From Chersky-840 sp963811775 (GTDB lineage: Bacteria; Actinomycetota; Acidimicrobiia; Acidimicrobiales; UBA8190), in NCBI GenBank assembly GCA_963811775.1, contig CAWESO010000019.1:248001-312000 (forward strand): 64,000 nucleotides of DNA, written 5' to 3'. The notes beneath the pieces were generated by a model that saw only the letters and a program-made list of their open reading frames with translations, made no database searches and was not told where the DNA came from. The position numbers were made by a program, and so were the translations under genes. This document shows positions 44,090 through 51,344 of the stretch, piece by piece (position 1 is the stretch's first letter; the number at the start of each line of letters is the position of its first letter).

Positions 44090-44937
44090 CCGGTCCCCGC
44101 CCCGCCGGCTCGTCGCCGGCCGCGCCCGACCTGCGGGCCGAGATGCGCAGCGCGGCGGAGTCGCTCGGCAAGCCGGCGCACGACGCCCCGAGCCGGGCCG
44201 TGACCTCGGACCTGTCGGTCGACGAGGCGTTGCTCCTGCACAGCATGGGCTGGGAGGCCGTGGACGTCGTGTTCGGCTCGTCGGTGGTGTCCATCCCCCC
44301 CTTCGTGTGGACGTGGGGATCGGGCGAGATCGCCTCGGCGTCAGAGGCCCACAACGGAGCGGTGCGCTCGGCGGCCAAGCACCTGGCCGAGCAGTGCTCG
44401 AACGTGCGCGGCCACGGCGTCGTCGGGGTGCACGTCGAGATCGAGGTGCAGCGCCATCACGTCGACGTCGAGCTCACCGGCACGGCCGTGCGGCCCGTGC
44501 AGGGCAAGGACAGCAACCAGCCGTTCGTGTCCGACCTCTCGGCGCGCGACTTCACGCTGCTGCACAACGCGGGCTGGAGCCCCATCGGCCTCGCCTTCGG
44601 GGCGAGCTTCGTCTACGCGCCCAGGCGCTCGGTCGGCGACACCATGCGCCAGTCGTCGCAGAACGTCGAGCTGACCAACTACACCCAGGCCATCTACGCG
44701 GCGCGTGAGACGGGCATGGAGCACATGCAGCGCGCCGCCATCGACATGGGCGCCCAGGGCATCGTGGCCGTGCGCGTGGTCGAGGGGCCGATGTGGTTCG
44801 CCAACCACGCCATCGGCTTCACGGCCTGGGGGACGGCCGTGCGCCTCCACGCCGAGTCGCATCAGTACCTGCGTCCCGACGTGGTGCTGCCCCTCGATGA
44901 CGCCATCGTCGAGTTCCAGGCCCAAGCGCTGCGGTAG
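44086..44937 (+). CDS. Tandem YbjQ-like protein 3
   Basis: 283 aa from the GTG at 44086, overlapping the previous stop. Two YbjQ-like repeats are clear: ~40-145 (VTSDLSVDEALLLHSMGW, GHGVVGVHVEIEV, VELTGTAVRPV) and ~152-260 (FVSDLSARDFTLLHNAGWSP, ARETGMEHMQRAAIDMGAQG, IGFTAWGTAVRL). With the two preceding genes this makes six YbjQ-like units in one coupled operon. The second unit keeps the GQNVELxNxTQAxYxARE pattern seen in protein 1, so the genes are ancient duplicates. It is followed after 7 bp by a DinB-like gene. Confidence 0.83.
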   Translation: MTGPRPAGSSPAAPDLRAEMRSAAESLGKPAHDAPSRAVTSDLSVDEALLLHSMGWEAVDVVFGSSVVSIPPFVWTWGSGEIASASEAHNGAVRSAAKHLAEQCSNVRGHGVVGVHVEIEVQRHHVDVELTGTAVRPVQGKDSNQPFVSDLSARDFTLLHNAGWSPIGLAFGASFVYAPRRSVGDTMRQSSQNVELTNYTQAIYAARETGMEHMQRAAIDMGAQGIVAVRVVEGPMWFANHAIGFTAWGTAVRLHAESHQYLRPDVVLPLDDAIVEFQAQALR

Positions 44938-44944
44938 GGCACTC

Positions 44945-45472
44945 GTGGACCGGTGCGCGGAGTGCGGCTTCGAGTACGACCTCGCCGCGGCGGAGTCGGC
45001 CGGGCCCGCCATCGTGGCTGGCGTCGCCCCGTTGCTCGTCGTGCTCGGCAACGGTGACAGAGACGGCGCCGTCGACCTCGCCCGCCGGCCCGAGCCCCGC
45101 ACGTGGTCGCCGCTCGAGTACGGCTGCCACGTCCGAGACGTCCTGCTCGTCCAGCGCGAACGGGTGCTCACGGCGCGTCGCACCGACCGCCCCGCCTTCG
45201 AGCCCATGGGTCGTGACGAGCGCGTCGAGCACGACGGCTATGCCCGCCAGGACCCCGGGGCCGTGGCCCGCCAGCTGGCCGACGCCGCCGCGCTGTTCGC
45301 CAACGTCCTGGCCCGGCTCGGCGCCGAGGACTGGGAGCGCACCGTCGTGTACGGGTACCCGGCCACCCTCGAGCGGACCCTGCGCTGGGTGGCGACCCAT
45401 ACCCTGCACGAGGTGCGCCACCACGTCCTCGACGTCCGCCGTCAGGTCCCTACCGGTGCCGGCCGGCGCTGA
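44945..45472 (+). CDS. DinB-superfamily protein with N-terminal CxxC
   Basis: 175 aa from the GTG at 44945. The start has a CAEC motif (MDRCAECGFEYDLA). The body has the four-helix-bundle pattern of DinB/maleylpyruvate-isomerase-like proteins: TWSPLEYGCHVRDVLLVQRE with a metal-binding type His, ERTLRWVATHTLHEVRHHVL with three His near the end. DinB-like proteins bind divalent metal and some are thiol transferases with mycothiol or bacillithiol. It follows the YbjQ-repeat operon by 7 bp and its 3' end overlaps the alkA-like start by 17 nt. Substrate unknown. Confidence 0.8.
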   Translation: MDRCAECGFEYDLAAAESAGPAIVAGVAPLLVVLGNGDRDGAVDLARRPEPRTWSPLEYGCHVRDVLLVQRERVLTARRTDRPAFEPMGRDERVEHDGYARQDPGAVARQLADAAALFANVLARLGAEDWERTVVYGYPATLERTLRWVATHTLHEVRHHVLDVRRQVPTGAGRR

Positions 45473-46133
45473 GACGGCCCGCCCCGGCGGCACCCGGGCG
45501 CGCTCGCTGTCGGGGGCGGCGCGGCTGCTGGCCGGGCGCGACGACGTCGTGGCCGGGCTCGTGGCCGCCCACGGCCTGCCCCGCCTGTCGAGGCGCGACG
45601 GCACCCACTTCGCCGCGCTGGTGCAGTCCATCGTCTTCCAGCAGCTGGCCGGGGCGGCGGCCCGGACCATCCACGGACGGCTGGTGGCCGCCCTGGGGGG
45701 AGAGGTGACCCCCGAGGCCATGCTGGGGCTCGCTCCCGAGGACCTGCGCGCCGCGGGGATGTCGGGCAACAAGGCGGCCTCGGTGTGCGACCTGGCGGCC
45801 AAGGTCATCGACGGGACGGTGGTGCTCGATCCGCGCGGCATCGCCCGGGAATCGGACGAGGAGGTGATCGACCGGCTGACGACGGTGCGCGGCATCGGGC
45901 GGTGGACGGCGGAGATGTTCCTCATGTTCCATCTCGGGCGCCTCGACGTGTGGCCCGTCGGCGACCTCGGCGTGCGCAAGGGCTTCGGGGTGGCCTGGCG
46001 GATCCCCATGCCGAGCGCCAAGGAGCTGGCACCGCTCGGCGACCCGTTCCGTCCCTACCGGTCCGCCGTCGCCTGGTACTGCTGGCGGGCGACCGAGCAG
46101 GCCGGCCAGGCCCCCAGCCCGGTGACGGGCTGA
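45456..46133 (+). CDS. DNA-3-methyladenine glycosylase II (AlkA family)
   Basis: 225 aa from the GTG at 45456; earlier starts would overlap the DinB-like gene further. The HhH-GPD domain is clear: HFAALVQSIVFQQLAGAAAR, LRAAGMSGNKAASV, LTTVRGIGRWTAEMFLMFHL (helix-hairpin-helix) and the catalytic Asp in WPVGDLGVRKGF. The enzyme excises alkylated purines by base flipping, starting base-excision repair. It is the short form, without the Ada-like N-terminal domain. It is probably in one transcript with the DinB-like gene. Confidence 0.9.
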   Translation: MPAGAETARPGGTRARSLSGAARLLAGRDDVVAGLVAAHGLPRLSRRDGTHFAALVQSIVFQQLAGAAARTIHGRLVAALGGEVTPEAMLGLAPEDLRAAGMSGNKAASVCDLAAKVIDGTVVLDPRGIARESDEEVIDRLTTVRGIGRWTAEMFLMFHLGRLDVWPVGDLGVRKGFGVAWRIPMPSAKELAPLGDPFRPYRSAVAWYCWRATEQAGQAPSPVTG

Positions 46134-46176
46134 CGCCGGCCGCGCCGGCCACGACCCCCGACCGAGAGAGAGACCG

Positions 46177-47904
46177 ATGCCCGCATCCCGTCCCGACCCG
46201 TCCCCGCCCGTGAGCGGTGCCAGCGAGCGCGACGGGCGCGACGGGCGCGACGGGCGCGACGGGCGCAACGGGCGCGACGGGCGCGACGGGCGCGACGGGC
46301 GCGACGGGCGCGACGCCCCGGACTGGTGGCGCCGCGCCGTCTTCTACCAGGTGTACGTGCGCTCGTTCGCCGACAGCAACGACGACGGCATCGGGGACCT
46401 GCGGGGCCTGCTCGGCCGGCTCGACCACCTCGCTTGGCTGGGGGTGGACGCGCTGTGGCTCAGCCCGGTCATGCCGTCGCCCAACGCCGACTGGGGCTAC
46501 GACGTCGCCGACTACCGCGCCGTCCTCCCCGAGTACGGCACCATGGACGACCTCGACGAGGTCATCGCCACCGCGGGGGTGGCCGGCATCAAGGTGCTCC
46601 TCGACCTCGTCCCCAATCACACGAGCGACCGCCACCCGTGGTTCGTCGAAGCGCGCGCCGCGGCCGACTCGGCTCGGCGCGACTGGTACGTGTGGGCCGA
46701 CCCCAACCCCGACGGGTCCGCGCCGAACAACTGGGTGGGGTCCTTCGGCGGCCCGGCCTGGACGCTCGACCAGGCCTCGGGGCAGTACTTCCTGCACAAC
46801 TTCCTCCCCCAGCAACCCGACCTCAACTGGTGGTCCGAGGCGGTGCGCGACGCCTTCGACGACATCCTGCGCTTCTGGTGGGACCGGGGCGTGGCCGGCT
46901 TCCGCATCGACGTGTGCAACATGATGATCAAGGACGCGCTGCTGCGGGACAACCCGCCCGCTACCGAGGACGACCCCTTCATCATGCAGATGTTCGGCCA
47001 GCGCCCGGTGTACAACGGCAACCGCCCCGAGGCCCACGACATCCTGCGCCGGTGGCGGACGATCGCGGCCGGCTACGCCCCCGAGCGGTTGCTGTTGGGC
47101 GAGACGAACGTCGACACCCTGGAGAACCTGGCCACCTACTACGGGTCGGGCGACGACGAGCTGCACATGGGGTTCAACTTCCCCTTCATCGAGGCCCCCT
47201 TCGAGGCCGACACGCTGGCGGCCATCGTGGCCCGGACCGAGTCCCTGCTGCCGGCGTCGGCGTGGCCGGTGTGGACGGGCTCGAACCACGACGTGTCGCG
47301 CCTGGCGTCGCGGTGGTGCGACGGGGACCCGGCCAAGGTGCGCCTCGCCCTGCTCATGCTCCTCACCCTGCGAGGCACACCCGTGCTCTACCAGGGCGAC
47401 GAGATCGGGCTCACCGACGGAGCGTTCGACAAGGACGAGCTGCTCGACCCGGTGGGGCTGCGCTTCTGGCCCTACTACCCCGGACGCGACCCCGAGCGCA
47501 CGCCCATGCCGTGGGACACCGGTCCCAACGCCGGCTTCACCGCGGCGGGGGTGACGCCGTGGCTGGCGTTGGCCGACGCGCCGGTGAACGTGGCGGGCCA
47601 GCGCGCCGAGCCCGACTCGGTGCTGCACTTCGTGCGCGACGCCATCGCCCTGCGGCGCCGCACACCCGAGCTGCTCGACGGCGACTACCGGTCGGCGCCG
47701 GTCGCCGACGACCTGTGGGTGTGGCGGCGCGGCAGCACCGTGGTGGCGCTCAATTTCTCGGCCACGACGCGCCAGGTCGACCTGGACGGCGCCGCGTCGA
47801 AGACCGTGGCGCTGTCGACGCACCGGGCCAGGGAGGGGCCGGTCGTGGGTGCGACGGTGCCCCTCGACGTCTGGGAGGGCGTCGTGGTCACCAGTCGAGG
47901 TTGA
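46177..47904 (+). CDS. GH13 alpha-amylase-family glucosidase with N-terminal Gly-Arg-Asp repeat
   Basis: 575 aa. Residues 18-46 are a tandem RDG run that precedes the catalytic domain (WWRRAVFYQVYVRSFADSN). The four conserved GH13 regions follow: DLVPNHTSD near 147, GFRIDVCNM with the nucleophile Asp near 245, LLGETNVDT with the acid Glu near 308, and WTGSNHDVSR near 367. The layout (LGxxxGDLRG...SPVMPSPNADWGYDVADYR) is that of oligo-1,6-glucosidase, alpha-glucosidase or trehalose-forming enzymes. It is predicted cytoplasmic. The 3' end overlaps the convergent SDR gene by 17 nt. Confidence 0.92.
   Translation: MPASRPDPSPPVSGASERDGRDGRDGRDGRNGRDGRDGRDGRDGRDAPDWWRRAVFYQVYVRSFADSNDDGIGDLRGLLGRLDHLAWLGVDALWLSPVMPSPNADWGYDVADYRAVLPEYGTMDDLDEVIATAGVAGIKVLLDLVPNHTSDRHPWFVEARAAADSARRDWYVWADPNPDGSAPNNWVGSFGGPAWTLDQASGQYFLHNFLPQQPDLNWWSEAVRDAFDDILRFWWDRGVAGFRIDVCNMMIKDALLRDNPPATEDDPFIMQMFGQRPVYNGNRPEAHDILRRWRTIAAGYAPERLLLGETNVDTLENLATYYGSGDDELHMGFNFPFIEAPFEADTLAAIVARTESLLPASAWPVWTGSNHDVSRLASRWCDGDPAKVRLALLMLLTLRGTPVLYQGDEIGLTDGAFDKDELLDPVGLRFWPYYPGRDPERTPMPWDTGPNAGFTAAGVTPWLALADAPVNVAGQRAEPDSVLHFVRDAIALRRRTPELLDGDYRSAPVADDLWVWRRGSTVVALNFSATTRQVDLDGAASKTVALSTHRAREGPVVGATVPLDVWEGVVVTSRG
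46228..46314 (+). repeat. 9-bp tandem repeat encoding (Arg-Asp-Gly)n
   Basis: About 9.7 copies of CGCGACGGG in frame in the GH13 gene; one unit has Asn (AAC) in place of Asp. Near-perfect identity suggests recent slippage expansion. Confidence 0.9.
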
Positions 47905-48682
47905 GCACCTCGCGCATCGTCTTCTCGAAGGTGGTGTCGTCCATCGACGCCCGGGTGCCGAGGATCATCTCGGCGTCGTCACCGACGGGGACGCGCCACG
48001 GCGGTCCCTGTCGCTCCAGGGCATCGGCGATGGCGGTGGCGACCACCTCGGGCCCGGGGGCGGTGCCCCGGCCGATCTGCGCCGACAACTTCTCCATGAT
48101 CACGGCCAGCTCGTCGAACGGGGGAGCGTCGACGCCGAAGTCTCGACGCGCCTCGGAGAGGTTGGTCTTGAAGTACCCGGGTTCGATGACGATGGTGCGG
48201 ATCCCGAAGTGCCCGGCCTCGATGTGCAGCGCCTCGGACATGGCTTCGAGCGCGTATTTCGACGCGGCGTAGAAGCCCGACAGGGGCGCGGCCACCTTGC
48301 CCGACACCGACGACACGTTCAGGATCGCCCCCGATCCCCGAGCCCGCATCTGGGGCAGGACGGCCTGCATCATGCGTAGCGGGCCGAAGACGTTGGTCTC
48401 GAAGAGCCGGCGCACCTCGGCCAGGGGCACGAGCTCGATGGGGCCGCCGATGCCGACGCCGGCGTTGTTGACGAGCACGTCGATGTCCCCCGCGCTGTCC
48501 ACCGCGGCCGCCACCGAGGCGTCGTCGGTGACGTCGAGGGCGAGGCGCTCGTCCACGTCGAGGTCGGCCAGGGTCTGGGGCCGCCGGGCGGTGGCCACCA
48601 CCTCGTAGCCGCGCTTCTTGAGCTCGACGGCGGTCGCCCGCCCGAACCCGGTGGAGCATCCCGTGATGAGCGCCCGCGCCAT
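47888..48682 (-). CDS. Short-chain dehydrogenase/reductase
   Basis: 264 aa with the classical SDR signature: the Rossmann TGCSTGFGRATA near residue 7, NNAGVGIGG near 82, catalytic Ser in ILNVSSVSGKVA near 134, and YAASKYALEAMS (YxxxK) near 149. The GGGAGG ribosome site lies 6 nt before the ATG. SDRs of this type reduce or oxidise small carbonyl/alcohol substrates with NAD(P)H; the substrate is unknown. It is convergent with the GH13 gene and divergent from the TnpB element. Confidence 0.92.
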   Translation of the reverse strand: MARALITGCSTGFGRATAVELKKRGYEVVATARRPQTLADLDVDERLALDVTDDASVAAAVDSAGDIDVLVNNAGVGIGGPIELVPLAEVRRLFETNVFGPLRMMQAVLPQMRARGSGAILNVSSVSGKVAAPLSGFYAASKYALEAMSEALHIEAGHFGIRTIVIEPGYFKTNLSEARRDFGVDAPPFDELAVIMEKLSAQIGRGTAPGPEVVATAIADALERQGPPWRVPVGDDAEMILGTRASMDDTTFEKTMREVLNLDW

Positions 48683-48822
48683 GTCCTGCCTCCCGCAGCG
48701 AGGCGGAGGCTGTCTCCGCCGAAGGCCCCGAGGATAGAGGCAAGGGGCGAAGATGGGTCGTGGGTCAATCTGGGATCCCGCCGTCTATCTCCGGTGTCAC
48801 AACCGACTTCTACCGTCGAGGT

Positions 48823-50013
48823 ATGGGTCGCTGCCGCTCCTATCGCTACCTTCTCCAACCGACGGTCCACCAACGGGCCGATCTCGAGCGGCTCCTGCTC
48901 AACCAGTGCGAGCTCTACAACGCCGCGCTCGAGGAGCGCCAAGGTGCCTGGACATGGGAGCGGCGCTCGGTGTCGTATGTCGACCAGACGCGGACCCTGA
49001 CCACGGTGCGAGGAGCGCGCCCCGAGGTCCTCGACCATGGGGTGACGGTCTGCCGGGGGACCCTCAAACGCCTGGACCGGGCCTTCGCCGCCTTCTACCG
49101 CCGGTGCCGGGCCGGCCAGGCGCCGGGGTACCCCCGGTTCAAGTCCTCCCAACGCTGGGACTCGGTGCAATGGGAGGACAGATCGGGCTGGCGTCTCGAC
49201 ATCGAAAACCGGCGGCTGAGGCTGCTCGGCATTGGAAACGTCAAGGTCCGCCTCCACCGGGCCGTGCGCGGCACCCCCAAGGCCATCACCGTGGCCCGAG
49301 AGGGACAACGCTGGTGGGTGACGCTGCGATCTGTCGACGTCCCTGCCGAGCCCCGGCCCGCCACCGGTCGTCAGGTGGGCATCGACCTCGGCATCGTCGC
49401 CCAGCTGGCCACGAGTGACGGGGAGGTCGTGGAAGAAGGCCGCTACGGGCGACGAGCCGCGGAACGTCTGGCAAACGCCCAGCGTGCATTGAAGGACAAG
49501 CGCCGGGGATCTCGCCGTCGACAACGGGCGATGGACAGAGTCGCTGCTGCTCACCGCCTGGTGCGCAATCAGAGAAAAGACCTGGCCCACAAGCTGTCTC
49601 GGCAGTTGGTCAACCGTTACGACCTGATCGCCCACGAGGACCTCGAGATCACCAACATGGTGCGCCGCCCCCGGCCAGGGAGAGCCGCCGACGGCACCCA
49701 CGAACCAAACGGAGCGGCCGCCAAAGCCGGTCTCAACCGCTCCATCTCCGACGCCGGGTGGGGACAACTCCTGCAGTGCATCGCGTACAAAGCGGAAGAG
49801 GCTGGTCGCATCGTCATTGCAGTGAACCCCCGCCACAGCTCCCAGCGGTGCTCCTCGTGCGGGCACACCGTTGGGGGCAACCGGCGCACCCAGGCCCGGT
49901 TCCGATGTCTGGCGTGCGGCCATGAGGGCCACGCCGACGTCAACGCGGCTGTGAACATCTTGCGGGCCGGTAGGGCCCGACAGGCTGAGGCCTGTGCTGG
50001 GTTGACAAACTGA
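48823..50013 (+). CDS. tnpB: TnpB-type RNA-guided nuclease (IS200/IS605 OrfB)
   Basis: 396 aa, typical of TnpB. The start ATG at 48823 follows GAGGT. The N-terminal OrfB domain (YRYLLQPTVHQRADLERLLL) leads to the RuvC-like nuclease with catalytic Asp in QVGIDLGIVAQLATS near 184, Glu in AHEDLEITNM near 270 and Asp in GHADVNAAVNIL near 372. A zinc finger of two CxxC pairs (CSSCGH, CLACGH) sits between the last two. No TnpA is nearby, so this is a TnpB-only element. It would use a guide RNA from its 3' end. All three RuvC acidic residues are intact, so it looks functional. Confidence 0.9.
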   Translation: MGRCRSYRYLLQPTVHQRADLERLLLNQCELYNAALEERQGAWTWERRSVSYVDQTRTLTTVRGARPEVLDHGVTVCRGTLKRLDRAFAAFYRRCRAGQAPGYPRFKSSQRWDSVQWEDRSGWRLDIENRRLRLLGIGNVKVRLHRAVRGTPKAITVAREGQRWWVTLRSVDVPAEPRPATGRQVGIDLGIVAQLATSDGEVVEEGRYGRRAAERLANAQRALKDKRRGSRRRQRAMDRVAAAHRLVRNQRKDLAHKLSRQLVNRYDLIAHEDLEITNMVRRPRPGRAADGTHEPNGAAAKAGLNRSISDAGWGQLLQCIAYKAEEAGRIVIAVNPRHSSQRCSSCGHTVGGNRRTQARFRCLACGHEGHADVNAAVNILRAGRARQAEACAGLTN

Positions 50014-50060
50014 CCCTCTACCCGACACCAACTACTGCGCCGGCCGGCCACGTCGCCGGT
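49850..50060 (+). ncRNA. Expected position of the TnpB guide RNA (omega RNA)
   Basis: TnpB guides normally derive from the 3' end of tnpB and the right end of the element. By analogy the scaffold should lie around here and end at the element boundary, with the guide taken from the adjacent flank. I could not place the exact boundary or fold, so the coordinates are only approximate. Confidence 0.3.
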
Positions 50061-50124
50061 CATCAGCGAGATCATGGACCGAGCCCGATCCTGGGCCGCC
50101 GCAGAGGGCTGGGAGCTCGACTGA
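50047..50124 (+). pseudogene. Possible 3' remnant of a gene beyond the TnpB element
   Basis: The frame ATSPVISEIMDRARSWAAAE and then GWELD-stop reads like the end of a real protein and is in the same frame as tnpB after its stop. It could be the tail of a gene cut by insertion of the element, but no matching 5' part is seen on the left side. Confidence 0.25.
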
Positions 50125-50130
50125 CGGGCG

Positions 50131-51237
50131 CTACAGCGCCGCGGTCAACGCGCCGAGCGGCATGCGCAGGTCGTCGAGCATGCGCAGGTCCTCTTCCGGC
50201 GAGCGTCCGAGGGTGGTGAGGTAGTTGCCGACGATCAGCGCGTTGATCCCCGACGTCATCCCCATGGCCTGGAGGTCGCGCAGCGTCACCTCTCGGCCCC
50301 CGGCGTAGCGCAGGATCACGCCCGGGAGCGCCAGCCGGAATAGCGCGATCCAGCGGATGGCGTCCCACGCGCCCACCACGGGCCGGTGGCCGAGCGGGGT
50401 CCCGGGGCGGGGGTTCAAGAAGTTGACTGGGACCTCGGTGGGGTCGAGGTCGCGCAGCTGGAGGAGGAGCTCGACCCGCTGGGCGTCGCTCTCGCCCATG
50501 CCGACCAGGGCCCCGCAGCACAATTCCATGCCGTGGGCGCGCACCAGGCGGCACGTGTCGGCCCGCTCCTCCCAACCGTGCGACGTGACGACGGTGGGGA
50601 AGAACGAGCGCGCCGTCTCGACGTTGTGGTTGTAGCGGTGCACGCCCCCCGCGGCCAGGCGCCGGGCCTGGTCGTCGGTGAGGATGCCGGCCGACACGGC
50701 CACATTGAGCCCGGTGCGGTCGCGCACCAGAGGGACGAGCTCGAGTAGCCGGGCCATGACGCGCTCGTCGGGGCCGCGCACGGCCAGGACGATGCAGAAC
50801 TCCGTCGCCCCCAGCGCGGCGGTCTCGGCCGCGGCGGCCAGGACCTCGTCGGTGTCGAGGAAGGGTGTCGCCTTCACCGGTGTGTCGAAGCGCGACGACT
50901 GCGAGCAGAAGTGGCAGTCCTCGGGGCACCCCCCCGTCTTGGCCGACAGGATGCCCTCCACCTCCACGGTGGGCCCGCACCACGTCAGCCTGACCTCGTG
51001 CGCCAACGAGGCCAACCCCGTCACCGACTCGTCGGGCACCACGGCCAGGTCCCCCAACTCCTCGGCGTCGAGCAGGCGGCGCTCGTCGAGCAGGGCTATG
51101 GCGGCGGCGGCGATGCGGGCCCTCGCCTCGGAGGGGCTCGGGGGGGCGGGGAGCCGCACCGGGCAGGGCTCGATGGGCGCTCGCAGGGAGACGGTGCTAC
51201 GCGTGGGGGCAGCGGTGGCGTCGGCTGGCACCGGCAC
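50131..51237 (-). CDS. bioB: Biotin synthase BioB (radical SAM)
   Basis: About 368 aa from the GTG at 51237 (the frame is open to 51306). The radical SAM Cys triad is GGCPEDCHFCSQS; VEVEGILSAKTGG, TEFCIVLAVRGPDERVMARL, HRYNHNVETARSFFPTVVT and ILRYAGGREVTLRDL are typical of actinobacterial BioB. It inserts sulfur into dethiobiotin. The auxiliary-cluster residues are only partly kept: Cys in TEFC and in ELCCGALVG and the Arg in RYAGGRE are present. The site equivalent to E. coli Cys128 is Val (NVAVSAGIL; codon 50695-50697). bsaP is present 10 kb away. It is divergent from an acyl-CoA dehydrogenase gene. Confidence 0.93.
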   Translation of the reverse strand: MPVPADATAAPTRSTVSLRAPIEPCPVRLPAPPSPSEARARIAAAAIALLDERRLLDAEELGDLAVVPDESVTGLASLAHEVRLTWCGPTVEVEGILSAKTGGCPEDCHFCSQSSRFDTPVKATPFLDTDEVLAAAAETAALGATEFCIVLAVRGPDERVMARLLELVPLVRDRTGLNVAVSAGILTDDQARRLAAGGVHRYNHNVETARSFFPTVVTSHGWEERADTCRLVRAHGMELCCGALVGMGESDAQRVELLLQLRDLDPTEVPVNFLNPRPGTPLGHRPVVGAWDAIRWIALFRLALPGVILRYAGGREVTLRDLQAMGMTSGINALIVGNYLTTLGRSPEEDLRMLDDLRMPLGALTAAL

Positions 51238-51290
51238 ACGGTAGCGGCCGGCCCCGGAGGGCTCGGAACGGCCGAGGCACGATCCAGAAA

Positions 51291-51332
51291 CAGGAGCCCG
51301 ATACACCGATCCCGATACAGGAGCCCGATACA
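51291..51332. repeat. 27-bp-period direct repeat between bioB and acyl-CoA dehydrogenase
   Basis: CAGGAGCCCGATACA occurs at 51291-51305 and 51318-51332. The repeat lies 13-54 bp before the acyl-CoA dehydrogenase GTG; the AGGAGG at 51332-51338 is the likely ribosome site of that gene. Confidence 0.7.
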
Positions 51333-51344
51333 GGAGGCAGTCAC

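Noticed and set aside
46326..48272. Long Arg/Pro-rich + strand frame overlapping the GH13 gene
   Set aside because: It is the +1 shadow of the GH13 gene, which has all four catalytic regions.
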